Origin: Chrysaora quinquecirrha
Lineage: Eukaryota > Cnidaria > Scyphozoa > Semaeostomeae > Pelagiidae
DNA: 64,000 nucleotides
Assembly: GCA_014526335.1 (NCBI GenBank)
Contig: JACTAT010000044.1
Span: 1,422,456-1,486,455 of the forward strand
Direction of reading: 5' to 3'
Under the pieces are notes generated by a model. It worked only from the letters and a program-made list of their open reading frames with translations. It was not told the origin of the DNA and searched no databases. Positions within the stretch are counted from its first letter, which is position 1. The number at the start of each line of letters is the position of its first letter. Made by a program: the position numbers and the translations under genes. Positions 28,476-40,980 of the stretch are shown piece after piece.

Positions 28476-31400
28476 TAAGAGTTAGGGTTAGGGTTATTAG
28501 GGTTAGGGCTAGGGTTAGTAATGGTTAGGGTTAGTGTTAAGGGTTGTGGTTAGGGTTAGTTTTAGGGTTAGGGTTAGGGTTAGGGTTAGGGTTATGGTTA
28601 GGGTTAGGGTTAGGGTTAGGGTTAGGGTTAGGGTTAGGGTTAGGGTTGGTTAATTAGGGTTTTGGTTAGTGTTAGGGTTATGGTTATGGTTGGGTTTAGG
28701 GTTGGGGTTAGGGGGGTTACACTTAGGTTATTTAGGTTAGAGTTAGGGTTAAGGTTAGGATAGAGATGGGGTTAGGATTATTTTGTATGGTTAGGGTTAG
28801 GGTTATTGTTATGGTTAGTTAGGGTAGGGTTGGCTTAAAGTTAGGGTTAGGGTTAGGGTTAGGGTTAGGGTAAGAGGGTTAGGGTTAGGGTTAGGGTTAG
28901 GGTTAGGGTTAGGGTTAGGGGTTGGGGGTTAGGGTTATAGGGTTAGGTTAGAGTTAGGGTTAGTACTAGGGTTAGGGTCAGGGTTAGAGTTAGGGTTAGG
29001 GTTAGTTAGAGTTAGGGCTAGGGTTAAGGTTACATTTAGGGTTAGGTTAGGTTTGAGTTGGGACTAGGGACAGGGTTAGAGTTAAGTTTATGGCTAGGGT
29101 TAGGGTTAGGGTTATTGTTACTGTTAGGGTTAGGGTTAGTGTTAGGCTTAAAGTTAGGGTTAGGGTTAGGGTTAGGGTTAGGGTTAGGGTTAGGGTTAGG
29201 GTTAGGTTAGGGTTGGTTAAGTTTAGGGTTATGGTTAGTGTAAGGTTTGGGCTAAGGTTAGGGTTAGGTTTAGGGCTGGGGTTAGGGTTTGAGTTAAGAA
29301 TAAGGTTAGGATTAGTGTTAGAGTTAGGGTTAAGATTAGGTTTGAGTTAGGACTAGAGATGGGGTTAGGATTAATTTTACGGCTATGGTTAGGGTTAGAG
29401 TTATTGTTATGGTTAGTGTAAGGGTGAGGGTTGGGCTTAAAGTTAGGGGATATGGTTGGATTAAGGTTAGGGTTAGGGTAAGGGTTAGGGTTAGGGTTAG
29501 GGTTAGGGTTAGGGTTAGGGTTAGGGTTAGGGTTGGGGTTATTGTTAGGGTTAGGGTAAGGAATAGGGTTAAGGTTAGAGTTAGGGTTAGTACTAGGGTT
29601 AGGGTCAGGGTTAGAGTTAGGGTTATGGGAAGGGTTATTGTTAGAGTTAGGGCTAGGGTTAAGGTTACATTTAGGGTTAAGGTTAGGTTTGAGTTGGGAC
29701 TTGGGACAGGGTTAGAGTTAAGTTTATGGCTAGGGTTGGGGTTAGGGTTATTGTTACTGTTAGGGTTAGGGTTAGTGTTAGGCTTAAAGTTAGGGTTAGG
29801 TTTATGGTTAGGGTTAGGGTTAGGTTTGTGGTTTCGGTTAAGTTCAGGGTTAGTGTTAGGGTTGGTTAAGTTTAGGGTTATGGTTAGTGTAAAGATTGGG
29901 CTAATGTTAGGGTTAGGTTTAGGGCTGGGGTTAGGGTTTGAGTTAAGAATAAGGTTAGTATTAGTGTTAGAGTTAGGGTTAAGATTAGGTTTGAGTTAGG
30001 ACTAGAGATGGGGTTAGGATTAATTTTACGGCTATGGTTAGGGTTAGAGTTATTGTTATGGTTAGTGTAAGGGTGAGGTTGGGCTTAAAGTTAGGGATAT
30101 GGTTGGATTAAGGTTAGGGTTAGGGGTTAGGGTTAGGGTTAGGGTTAGGGTTAGGGTTAGGGTTAGGGTTGGGGTTGGGGTTATTGTTAGGGTTAGGGTA
30201 AGGAATAGGGTTAAGGTTAGAGTTAGGGTTAGTACTAGGGTTAGGGTCAGGGTTAGAGTTAGGGTTATGGGAAGGGTTATTGTTAGAGTTAGGGCTAGGG
30301 TTAAGGTTACATTTAGGGTTAAGGTTAGGTTTGAGTTGGGACTTGGGACAGGGTTAGAGTTAAGTTTATGGCTAGGGTTGGGGTTAGGGTTATTGTTACT
30401 GTTAGGGTTAGGGTTAGTGTTAGGCTTAAAGTTAGGGTTAGGTTTATGGTTAGGGTTAGGGTTAGGTTTGTGGTTTCGGTTAAGTTCAGGGTTAGTGTTA
30501 GGGTTGGTTAAGTTTAGGGTTATGGTTAGTGTAAAGATTGGGCTAATGTTAGGGTTAGGTTTAGGGCTGGGGTTAGGGTTTGAGTTAAGAATAAGGTTAG
30601 TATTAGTGTTAGAGTTAAGGTTAACATTAGGTTTGAGTTAGGACTAGAGATGGGGTTAGGATTAAGTTTACGGCTATGGTTAGGGTTAGAGTTATTGTTA
30701 TGGTTAGTGTGAGGGTGAGGGTTGGGCTTAAAGTTAGGGATATGGTTGGATTAAGGTTAGGGTTGGGGTAAGGGTTAGGGTTAGGGTTAGGGTTAGGGTT
30801 AGGGTTATTGTTAGGGTTAGGGTAAGGAATAGGGTTAAGGTTAGAGTTAGGGTTAGTACTAGGGTTAGGGTCAGGGTTAGAGTTAGGGTTATGGGAAGGG
30901 TTATTGTTAGAGTTAGGGCTAGGGTTAAGGTTAGATTTAGGGTTAAGGTTAGGTTTGAGTTGGGACTTGGGACAGGGTTAGAGTTAAGTTTATGGCTAGG
31001 GTTAGGGTTAGGGTTATTGTTACTGTTAGGGTTAGGGTTAGTGTTAGGCTTAAAGTTAGGGTTAGGGTTATGGTTAGGGTTAGGGTTAGGTTTGTGGTTT
31101 CGGTTAAGTTCAGGGTTAGGGTTAGGGATAGGGTTTGGGTTAGGGTTAGGGTTAGGGTTAGTATTTGGGTTAGGGTTAGGGTTAGGGTTAGGGTTAGGGT
31201 TATGGTTAGGATTAGGGTTAGGTTAACTGCTAAGGTTTGTGTTAGGGTTATAGTTAGTGTAAGGGTTAGGGTTAGGGATAGGGATAGGGTTAAGGTTAGG
31301 GTTAGTGTTAGGGTTAATGTTAGGGTTTGGGTTATGGTTAGTGTAAGGGTAAGGGCTAAGGTTAGGTTTAGATTTAGTGCTAGGGCTAGGGTTATGGTTA

Positions 31401-31688
31401 GGGTTAGGGTTATGGTTAGGGTTAGGGTTAGCGTTTAGTTCTAAGGTTTGTGTTAGGTTTATAGTTAGTGTAAAAGTTAGGGCTAAGGTTAGGGTTAGGT
31501 TTAGGGTTAGGGTTAGAGTTATTGATAGGGTTAGGGTTAGGGTTAGAGTTAGGGTTAAGATTAGGCTTGAGTTAGGACTAGGGATAGGGTTAGGATTAAG
31601 TTTACGGCTATGGTTAGGGTTAGAGTTATTGTTATGGTTAGTGTTAGGGTGAGGATTGGGCTTAAAGTTAGGGCTATGGTTCGGTTAA

Positions 31689-31719
<31 letters not shown>

Positions 31720-32706
31720 ATTAGGGTTAGGGTTAGGGTTAGGGTTAGGGTTAGGGTTAGGGTTGAGGTTAGTGTTAGGGTTAGGGTTAGGAACAGGGGG
31801 TTAGGGTTAGGGTAAGGGTTAGGGTTAAGGTTAAGGTTAGGTTTAGGGTTAGGGTTAGATTTAGGGTTAGGGATAAAGTTAGGGTAAGGGTTAGAGTCAT
31901 TGTAAGGGTTAGCTTTAGGGTTAGGGTTAGGGTTACTGTTAGGGTTAGGGTTAGGATTAGGGTTAGGGTTAGGGTTAGGGTTAGGGGTTAGGGTTTGGTT
32001 TGAGATGAGGTTTAGGGTTAGGGTTATGGCTAGGGACAGGGTCAGTGTTAGGGATATGTTTAGTTCTAGGGTTAGTGTTAGGGTTATTGAGAGTGTAAGG
32101 GTTATGGCTAAGGTTAGGTTTAGGTTTATGGCTAGGGTTAGGTTTAGTCTGAAGGTTGAGCTTAGGGATAGGGTTAGAGTTAGGGTTAAGATTGGGTTTG
32201 AGTAAGGACTAAGGATAGGGTTAGGGTTAAATTTAAGGCTAGGGTTAGGAATTTGGTTGTGGTTGTTGTTAGTGTTAGGTTTAGGGTTAGGATTAGAGTG
32301 GGGGTTAGGGTTAGGGTTAGGGTTTGGGTTAATGTTAAGGTTAGGATTAGATTTAGGGTTAGGGTTATGGTTAGGGTTAGGGCTAGGGTTAGGGTTAGGG
32401 TTAGGGTTAGGGTTAGGGTTAGGGTTACGCTTAGGATTTGGTTTGGGGTTAAGGTCAAGGATAGGATTAGGTGTAGGGTTAGGGTTAGGGTTACAGTTAG
32501 GGTAATGGTTAGGGTTAGAGATAGGATTATGGTTGGGTTTAGGACTAAGGCTAGGGTTAGGGTTTAGGTTATGGTTAGCATTAGAGTTTGGGTTAGGGTT
32601 ACGGCTAGGGCTAGGGCTAGGGTTAGGGTTAGTGTTAAGGTTATTATTGTGGTTAAGGCTAGCGTTAGGGTTAGGGTTAGGTTTACTGTTAGGGTTAGGG
32701 TTAGGG
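28476..32706 (+). repeat. Degenerate TTAGGG satellite
   Basis: TTAGGG-like units from the right end of the unique island to the MITE insertion, with pure stretches near 28,570-28,645. From about 31,980 it is the counterpart of the region at the left edge of the window (TTTGAGATGAGGTTTAGGG onward). No gene. Confidence 0.9.
29040..31050 (+). repeat. Tandem 0.65-kb higher-order repeat in TTAGGG satellite
   Basis: About three tandem copies. The box GAGTTGGGACT...GACAGGGTTAGAGTTAAG recurs near 29,055, 29,690, 30,340 and 30,957. The alternate box GAGTTAGGACTAGAGATGGG recurs near 29,344, 29,993 and 30,637. The two box types alternate at about 290-350 bp. The second and third copies are nearly identical, so expansion is recent. 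Confidence 0.82.
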
Positions 32707-32710
32707 TTAT

Positions 32711-33596
32711 CCCTATCTGTACTGAGGGGGGGGGGCGTTTTTCGCCCCCCTACCAAACAATCTATTGTAGCATAAAAACGGCGGCATTCTTAAGGATAGA
32801 ACTTACTGACTATTACTAAAATTTAATACTCTACATAATGACATAAAGTTTGGTACAATTAAATTAGTCACATGACCACAAGATGCCCATATTTGAAAGG
32901 CGGTCACAAATAAATTCACATTTCTACTTATAAATCTGCAGTTGGATGGCCAATTAGAACGATACATACACCAATCATTTCGTCTAATCAAGGGCTTTCA
33001 TATGATATATAGTTTGTTCACTTTATTTCTTAATTATTAATTATTATATGTATGACGTCATACATCTTTATGACGTCATCAATCTTATAATGTTGGTAAA
33101 ATTTTTCGAAAAATGCTTCTTGCGCAAAAGGCAAACCCTAAGCAACAAGAATATATACCATTATGGTTATTAACGTGCCTATTTCATCAGAATAATGAGC
33201 GTTGACTTTAAGTGCACCCAACACGAAGTAAAAAATGTTGATTATTTGTAAAAATTTCGTCCTATTTCTTAAAAATTAGAAAATATTGGCTAGAATATCA
33301 TTTCTTCTTCAAATTTAAACAATTTGCACTGCCTTAGAACGATATTTCTCTATAAAAACAGCTCTTTTTACGGAAAAGCTACTTTTCTATGAAAAATCAC
33401 CAAATATGCGTTGCCTAGCAACATGTCACGTGACTAATTAAATTTCAAAGCTATATTTAGAATGCCCCTTACCAGGAGATACTTTGTACCAAGTTTGGTT
33501 ATCCTGTCATGTATAGTTTCTAAGATAACTAGGGGGGGGCAAAAAACGCCCCCCCCCAGTACTATGTCAATCCAAATTACCCCAGTACAGATAGGG
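32711..33596. mobile_element. piggyBac-type MITE, full length
   Basis: The terminal inverted repeats are CCCTATCTGTACTG (32,711-32,724) and CAGTACAGATAGGG (33,583-33,596). The flanks are TTAT on the left and TTAA on the right, fitting the piggyBac rule of CCC-type ends in a TTAA target with one base changed. Inside each end lies a G-run/C-run hairpin (GGGGGGGG...CGTTTTT...CCCCCC). The 886-bp interior is AT-rich and non-coding, with two perfect TGACGTCA octamers at 33,053 and 33,071. Related TTAGGG blocks near 900 and 52,930 lack it, so those are empty sites. It would need a transposase from elsewhere. Confidence 0.82.
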
Positions 33597-34819
33597 TTAA
33601 GTTTACGGCTAGAGTTAGGATTAGAGTTATGGTTATGGTTAGTGTTAGGGTAAGGGTTTGGCTTAAAGTTAGGGTTAAGGTTAGGGTTAGGGTTAGGGTT
33701 AGGCTTAGGATTAGGGTATGTATTAGAGTTGGGGTTAGCATTGGGATTAGGGTTAGGGTTAGGGCTAGGGTTGGGGTTAGGGGTTAGGGTTTGGTTTGAG
33801 GTGAGGTTTAGGGTAATGGTTAGGGTTTTGGTTGGAGTTAGGGTTATGGCTAGGGATAGGGTCATTGATAGGGTTAGGTTTAGGGCTAGGGTTAGTGTTA
33901 GAGTTATGGTTAGTGTAAGGGTTATGGCTAAGGTTAGGGTTGATTTAGGGCTAGGGTTAGGTTTAGAGTTAAGGTAAGGGTTAGGGTTAGAGTTAGAGTT
34001 AGGGTTAAGATTAAGCTTGATTTAGGACTATGGATGGGGTTAGGGTTAAGTTTACGGCTAAGGTTAGAGTTAGAGTTATGGTTATGGTTAGTGTTAGGGT
34101 GAAGGTTGGGCTTAAAGTAAGGGTTAAGGTTTGGCTTAGGGTTAGGGTTAGTTTTAGGGTTAGGGTTAGATTATGAGTTATGGATAAAGTCAGGGTAAGG
34201 ATTGGGGTTATTGTAAGGGTTAGCATTAGTGTTTGGGTTAGGGTTACTGTTAGGGTTAGGATTAGGATTAGGGTTAGGGTTAGGGTTAAGGTTAGGGTTA
34301 GGGTTAGGGTTAGAGTTACAGTTACGATTGGGTTTGAGTTAGGGCTAGAGATAGGGTTAGGGTTAAGTTTACGGCTAAGGTTAGGGCTAGAGTTATGGTT
34401 ATGGTTAGTGTTAGGGTGAAGGTTGGGCTTAAAGTAAGGGTTAAGATTTGGGTTAGGGTTAGGGTTAGTTTTAGGGTTAGGGTTAGATTATGGGTTATGG
34501 ATAAAGTCAGGGTAAGGGTTGGGGTTATTGTAAGGGTTAGCATTAGTGTTTGGGTTAGGGTTACTGTTAGGGTTAGGATTAGGATTAGGGTTAGGGTTAG
34601 GGTTACGGTTAGGGTTATGGTTAGGGGTTAGTGTTTGGTTTGAAGTGAGGTTTGGGTTAAGGGTTAGGGTTTTGGTTGGAGTTAAGGTAAGGATTATGGC
34701 TTGGGATAGGATCATTGTTAGGGTTAGGTTTGGTTCTAGGGTTAGTGTTAAAGTTGTGGTTAGTGTAAGGGTTATGGCTAAGGTTAGGGTTAGGTTTAGG
34801 GCTAGGGTTAGGTTTAGAG
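33597..34819 (+). repeat. Degenerate TTAGGG satellite with a 316-bp tandem unit
   Basis: TTAGGG-like units resume after the MITE. Segments starting near 34,017 and 34,333 are near copies about 316 bp apart (TTAAGTTTACGGCTAAGG, GTGAAGGTTGGGCTTAAAG, GGATTGGGGTTATTG-type phrases in the same order). No gene. Confidence 0.85.
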
Positions 34820-35165
34820 TTAACACTATTCGGTATGGGCCATTTTTTGCCTCTCTAGGTATTGGGGGCATCCCCCCCTAGTTATCTCAGCTGTTATTTG
34901 TCTGATTGAGATGAAACTTGGTAGACCTGTGCATGTGCATTTGTAACTAATTAATACTATTGTTTGCTAATTAGTCACGTGACACGTTGCCTAGCGACTG
35001 TGTAGAGTGTGACATTATGACTCTTTTATCTACGTTGCTGAAAATCAAGATAAATATCACTGAAATAGGTAAAAGGCACTATAAATGTTAAAATCTCTTT
35101 AGAAAGTAAACTTTTTCTATTATTTAAGCTAATTATCAGCTAATTGCTGTTTCCTATCAACTTTT
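34820..35165 (+). mobile_element. Truncated piggyBac-type MITE end, copy B
   Basis: TTAA (34,820-34,823) is followed by CACTATTCGGTATGGG, a G-run/C-run hairpin (TTGGGGGCATCCCCCCC) and then GTTATCTCAG, AAACTTGGTA and ATTAGTCACGTGACACGTTG. These match, in order, the inward reading of the right end of the 886-bp MITE (GTTATCTTAG, AAACTTGGTA, ATTAGTCACGTGACATGTTG). It is thus a diverged relative that has lost its other end, probably where the Penelope-like fragment abuts. Non-coding. Confidence 0.68.
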
Positions 35166-36379
35166 ATAAACCTTTATGAAGAGGAAGAAATTTTTTCTTA
35201 CTCAGCATTTTGGAAAACGTATATAACGACTCTAGTAGGGAAAAGATTCTTTTGTAAAATAGATTTAAGTTTCTTTAAATCCTCATTAAAACCTAACCAA
35301 GTATTATTTATCTTATACGTTCTGTCCACCAAGGTGCGAATAAGACCCAATTTGAAGGAGAACGAAGTGAAATCAAAATAGTTAGTTAACAAGCCCGTGT
35401 AGGTTTTCTTACGGTAAATAGATGTTATGGGAGTGGAGAATCCCCGGAATCCTTGTTGTCGATTAAAACATCAAGGAAAGCTAACTTCTTATTCAGCGCA
35501 TTCTCTATGTAAATTTTATGTTGGGGTGTTGGTTGTTAATATAAATAAAAAACAGAGAAGCATCCTGTTCTGAATTAAATAGACAAAAGTGTCATCCACA
35601 TATCTAAGATAATAAAACACAGGAGGGCCCTCGTACCTGTCACGCCAAGCCTTTTCTTGGTGCCCCATGAAAAGATTAGCTAGAAGAGGGGCAAGGGGCG
35701 AGCCCATGGATACCCCATCTACCTGGTCCTAAAAGACTCCCTTAAATAAAAAATGCGTTTGTGCTGTGGCAAATGAGAAAAGTTTAGTAAGATCATCCTT
35801 AGACAGCTTAAGATCAGAGTTACCTTCAAAAATATTAGTGACTGCGATATCTATAGACTCATGAAGAAGTATATTAGTAAAAAGGCTATCTACATCAAAA
35901 GAAACCATGAACTTATTAGCAGTGTCTAAAGTATTAAGCTCTTCTACAAAAGAAAATGCATCTGAAACGGTGTACTCATTAGGTAAAAGAGGTTGCAAAA
36001 GACTACAAAGAAGTTTAGCAACCTTATAATTCTAAGTTCTTACAGAGGATACTATGGGACTAAATGGAGGAGCGCTGTTAGGGGGCCTAGATTTATGCAT
36101 TTTAGGAGACAATAAATCCTAGCTGGTTGTGAACCTGACGGATAAACCTTATCATAAATTTACTTTTGGTTCCAATTTACTTTTGTTTTTAAGATTCCTA
36201 AGAAAGCGCTGCTATTGACCTTCTCTAGTGATAGTAGGGTCTACATCAAGTTTCTTAAATTTACTAGCATTGTTTATAATTTGAAAAATACTGTTATCAT
36301 AATCGTTCCTGTTTAACACCACTACACCATTTCCTTTATCCGGTTTGAGAATGACAATGTCCTTATTTCTTCTTAGGTG
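35166..36379 (-). pseudogene. Penelope-like element reverse transcriptase fragment, copy B
   Basis: Same fragment as copy A but longer at the 3' side. It keeps the thumb-region sequence FKLGLIRTLVDRTYKINNTW and LKSILQKNLFPTRVV near 35,200-35,390, which follows the catalytic core in Penelope-like elements. Motif A reads SFDVDSLFTNI with the catalytic Asp kept, and YVDD is intact near 35,600. Shared with copy A are the TAG after FKGVF (near 35,725) and a stop near 36,224. Private to copy B is a further stop near 36,033 (Tyr codon to TAG). No GIY-YIG endonuclease is found downstream, so the element is 3' truncated; whether its source had one cannot be told. Confidence 0.88.
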
Positions 36380-36403
36380 TGTTAGATAGTTAGTTGGGTA
36401 GTA

Positions 36404-36434
<31 letters not shown>

Positions 36435-37730
36435 AAGTTAGCTAGTGGGTTAGTTAATTAATTAGTTAGTAAGCTGGTTAATTAGGTTGCAAGTATAGCT
36501 TGTATGTTAGTTATTTAATTGGTAAGTTAGTTAGTTAGGTAGTTAGTTGGTTAGCTTGTTAGTTTGTTAGTTAGTTACTTAGTTAGTTTGTTTGTTAGTT
36601 TGCTTGCTTGCTAGTAAATTAGAATGTTTGCAAGTTCATTTATTGGTTAGTTAATTAGTTAGTTAGTAAGCTTGTCAGTTAGCGTGCAAGCATAGTTGTA
36701 TGTAAGTTAGTTTGTAATCTACAGAGTTAATTAGCTAGTTGGTTACATAGTTAGTTAGTAGGATAGTTAGTTGGTTACTTAGTTGGTTTGTTAGTTAGTT
36801 AGTTAGTTTGTTAGTTAGTTAGTTAGTTAGTTAGTTAGATAGTTAGTTAGTTTGTTAGTTTGTTAGATAGCTTGTTAGTTTGCAAGCATGGCATGTATGT
36901 TAGTAAGTTAGTAAGATACAGAGTTAGTTGGTTGGTTGCTTAGTTAGTTTGTTTGTTATTTGGTTAGCTAGTTAGTTAGTTAGTTAGCTAGTAATATGCT
37001 TAGTTAGGTTCCAATCATAACATGTATGTTGAGCTGTTAGTGAGATAAAGAGTTAGTTCGTTAGTTGCTTACTTAGTTGGTTTGTTAGTTAGTTGGTTGG
37101 TTAGTAAGTTAGTTAATTTTTTTGTTAGTTAGTTAGCTAGTTTATAAGTGAATTATATAATAGACGATTTTGATTGTTAGATAGGTAGTTAGTTAGGTAG
37201 TAAGCTGGTTAGTTAGGTTGCAAGCATAGCACGTAGGTTGGTTAGTTAGTAAGATAGCGGGTTGGTTAGTTTGTTATTTTGTTAGTTGGTTAGCTAGATA
37301 GTTAGTTAGTTAGTCAGTAATATGCTTAGTTAGTAAATTAGATATTTTGCAAGTTTTTTGTTAGTTAGTTAGCTGGAAAGTAAGCTAGTTAGTTAGTTTG
37401 CAAGCATAGCTTGTATGTTAGTACGTAAGTATGATGCATAGTTAGTTAGTTAGTTGGTTACTTAGTTGGTTTGTTACTTAGTTAGTTGGTTAGTTAGTTA
37501 GTTAGGTAGAAAGTTAGTTAGTTTGTTAGTTTGTTGGATAGCTAGCTGGGTTGCAACCATAGCTGGTATGTTGGTTAGTTACTAAGATGGAGAGTTGGTT
37601 AGTTGGTTGGTTAGTTAGATAGTTAGTATGCTTGTTTGTTTTTTAGATAGCTAGTTAGTTTGCGAGCATAGCTTGTATGTTAGTTAGTTAGTAAGATACA
37701 GAGTAAGTTGGTTGGTTGGTTAGTTAGTTT
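36380..37730 (+). repeat. TTAG (GTTA) satellite block
   Basis: Counterpart of 3,072-4,395 with scattered substitutions and small indels in TTAG units. Markers of the GCAAGCATAGCTTGTATG type recur near 36,490, 36,685, 36,885, 37,220 and 37,400. No gene. Confidence 0.9.
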
Positions 37731-40700
37731 GCTTCTTTGAATTGACCGTTAAAAATTCTGGCGACAAGACTTACACTGAACCAGTTTTGGTAATTTTGCT
37801 TCGCAATTTGCAATGGAAACGGTTGCCTTATCCTCAAATGAAGTCGAAACTATAGCTGAAACACCAACTGATGAGGAAACAATCACAGTCAACTCGTTGC
37901 CTATAGCCTCACAACAACACTCTTCGACCAGCTCCACCTCAACTTCGACATGTACAAGATGCAGAAAAACTTTCAAATCACCACAAGGTCTACATCAACA
38001 CCAACGAAAATGCCAACATGGGTTGCCTTCATCTCAACTGCTTCATGAACCAGTGCAGCTTACGACATCCACACCAAGTACTGACCAGCATCTTTCCCTT
38101 GCTTGGGGGACATTGAACATAGATGAACTTACTTACTTTATCAATAAGATATACGAGGAAAGAGTTTTCTGGAGACGGAATGTATTTCTGCTTCCATCTG
38201 GCAATGCAGGTAAAAGATTTATTGACGAATGCTCTCGCCTGATAAATGAATGGGTGAACAATACTAACACGTTGCCATAAAAGCTCTAATGATAATGGCA
38301 TCATTACTGCTACAGAAATCAAGCAAGAATTCAAAAGCTAAAGACCATTCTGAGCAGCTTAGAAAACGTTTGGAAAAGTGACAATCCAGAGACTTTGACA
38401 GCTTAGTAATGGAAGCCAGGTATGTTCAAAGCAAGCTCAAAACCCAAAAAAGTTCAAACAGTATTGAACAGTTAGCCAAAAATTTCAATGACCCAATGCT
38501 TGCTGGACAAGTAAATGCTGCACTTCGCCTTTTGTCGGACAGCAAATCATGTGGCCTACTTCCTCTTAATGACGCTAACATCAAGCTGCTACGTGATAAA
38601 CATCAAATGGTTGATGAAAAACACACAGATCTTTTACTCGAAGGTCCTGAGCCTCTATTTGGTTTGTATGCGTATGAGGATATTGATTGCTCTTTGATCC
38701 GAAAATTGGCAAGGGAGGGTAAAGGTGCGTCTGGTCCATCAAATCTTGATTCTGATTGGTGGCGTCGCATCTTAACATCTTCATCTTTCGGGATCCATAG
38801 TACAAATTTATGCGAGTCAATTGCAGCCATGACCAGAAAATTATGTTCAATGCGATATTGTGGTATTGATGGGTCTCTAGAAGCCTTCTTAGCCTCGAAA
38901 TTGATTCCTTTAGACAAGAATCCTGGTGTGAGGCCAATTGGTGTAGGCGAGGTTTTACGTCGCATCATGGGTCATGCTGTTATGAAAACATTTTGCGATG
39001 AGATTATTGAAAGTGCTGGAGACTTACAGTTGTGCGCAGGTCAACTTGGGGGATGTGAAGCAGTAGTTCATGCAATGTTTGACATTTTTGGTGACAGTGA
39101 ATGTGATGCTGTACTTCTTGTTGATGCTGACAATGCATTTAACCGTATTAACAGAAAGGTTATACTTCATAATATCGGCATCATCTGTCCGATCATTGCT
39201 ACTTATGTCATCAACTCTTATAACCATGAAGCAAGGTTGTTCGTCACTGGAGGCATCGAGATCTCATCTCAAGAAGGTACTACTCAGGGAGACCCTACAG
39301 CTATGCCCGTTTATGCTCTAGGATCAGTCCCTCTTCTTACATCTATTTCAACAAAGGAAACAACACATGCTGCTTATACTGATGATCTCGTTTCAGCTTG
39401 TAAACTTAAGGATCTCTTACAATGGTGGCAAGGGCTTGTCAAATTTGGTCCAAAAACAGGTTATTTCCCCAAGGCAAGCAAATCTTGGTTAATAACAAAA
39501 CATGATTAACTAGCGCTCGCAAAGTTAATTTTCAATGACACTGGAATCAATATTACTGCTGACAGCAAACGACATTTAGGTGCTACGATCGGAAATATTG
39601 GTTCCAGGCATTCCTATGTTGAATTAAAAGTTGCCGCATGGGTCAAAGAGCTTCTCGTTTTAGCAGAAATTGCTAAATTTCACCCGCAAGCTGCATACTG
39701 TGCTTTTACTGCTGGATATCGTCATAAGTTTAACTATGTTTTACGGACTATAGCAAACATCAGCAACGACCTTCAATCAGTTGAAAACGTAATTAGAAAT
39801 CGACTTATTCCAGCTCTATGTGAAAACCGCGTGAGCTTTTATCGCTGCCAGTGAAATTAGGTGGACTTGGTATTCCGATCATCACCAAAATGTCTGACAT
39901 TGAGTTATAACACCTCGCGTAAGTCAACGCTCACTCTAGTGAACAAGATTGTCAGTCAAAATAGGTTTAAACCAGACTTGATTGATGATTCAGAAAGTCA
40001 ATTAGCACAATTTACAAAGCAAGAGTATCATCGCAACTTATTAGCCAACCTGCATACTGCTATGTCACCTCAGCAAATGAAAGCCAATGAAATCGCCCAA
40101 TCCAATGGATCCTCACTGTGGCTCTCCTTACTACCTCTTAAGTCGGAAGAATTTAATGTCACAAAAAGAGAATTTTTCGATGCCATCTACCTACGTTATG
40201 GCTGGCAGTTACAAAGGCTCCCTGATGAGCGTGTTTGTCACAGCAAATTCAGCATTGATCATGCGTTATGTTGCAAAGTTGGTGGCTTTGTATCTTTGAG
40301 GCATAATGATCTCGTTAATGTAACAGCAGATCTTCTATCTTCTGTCTGCAAAGATGTCAGTAAGGAGCCTGTCCTTCAACCTTCACCAAATTGCAACGAT
40401 GAGCTGCGAGCGGATATCTGCATGCGCGGTTTCTGGCAACGAATGCAAAGAGTATTTTTGGATGTAAGGGTGTTTTATCCCTTCGCTCCAAGCTACCATT
40501 GTCAGTCTCTTAGCACAGCGATGAAATCAATGGAGTCATCAAAGAAACGGAAATATAACGAGCGCATTTTGAATAATGAAAATGGCAGTTTCACACCACT
40601 TGTATTCACTACTAATGGTGGCATGAGCAGAGAAACTCGGTGGTTCTATATCAGACTGTCAGAGATAATATCTGAAAAACATAAGCTATCTTTTGATGAA

Positions 40701-40980
40701 ACTTCAGCTTGGGTGAAAAGAAAAATTTGTTTCAGTCTGCTTAGATAAACTGTCATGTGCATAAGAGGATCACGTTACCGTAAATATGCCATCCCAGTTG
40801 AAGAGATTGGAGACATTCTGCTGGTCAACAGTGCTGCAACGATTCACCCATAAAATGGAACATTTTTAGTTAATGGCTTGGGCTGTTCTAGTTGATTACA
40901 TTCCTTTGTTAAACGCCTAGTTCATTCTGGCACAAAATATTCTCTCAATTATATTGTAGATTTAAGAATAGAAAAAAAAA
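37731..40980 (+). mobile_element. R2-like zinc-finger non-LTR retrotransposon, copy B
   Basis: Same element and same insertion position relative to flanking satellite as copy A, ending in an A9 run at 40,972-40,980. Since flanks and shared stops also match, it arose by segmental duplication and not by a second retrotransposition. Confidence 0.82.
37813..40853 (+). pseudogene. Broken ORF of the R2-like element (copy B)
   Basis: Same domains as copy A: C2H2 finger (CTRCRKTF, ending HQHQRKC), reverse transcriptase with motif A LLVDADNAFN, motif B TTQGDPTAMP and motif C, here YTDD near 39,375 in place of YADD, then the nuclease-like C-terminus with RADICMRGFWQRMQRVFLDV and KKRKYNERIL in one frame. 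The last 295-codon stretch (39,861-40,748) is uninterrupted, better than in copy A. Breaks: a 7-bp deletion near 38,262, TGA at 38,379 (shared), TAA at 39,507 (private), a 19-bp deletion near 39,830, a TGA near 39,851 and a one-base gain near 39,905, and TAA at 40,746 (shared) with open frame after it to 40,853. It is dead, but its independent mutations let the ancestral coding plan be compared with copy A. Confidence 0.82.

Noticed and set aside
26172..28483. An 8-bp target-site duplication for the 26-28 kb island.
   Set aside because: GGTAAGGC and TAAGAGTT share only a shifted GTAAG/TAAG and sit in TTAGGG-like DNA where short matches are expected.
37813..40853. Two independent retrotransposition events for the two R2-like copies.
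   Set aside because: Both copies share flanking satellite, the upstream Penelope-like fragment and the same stop codons, so a block duplication is simpler.
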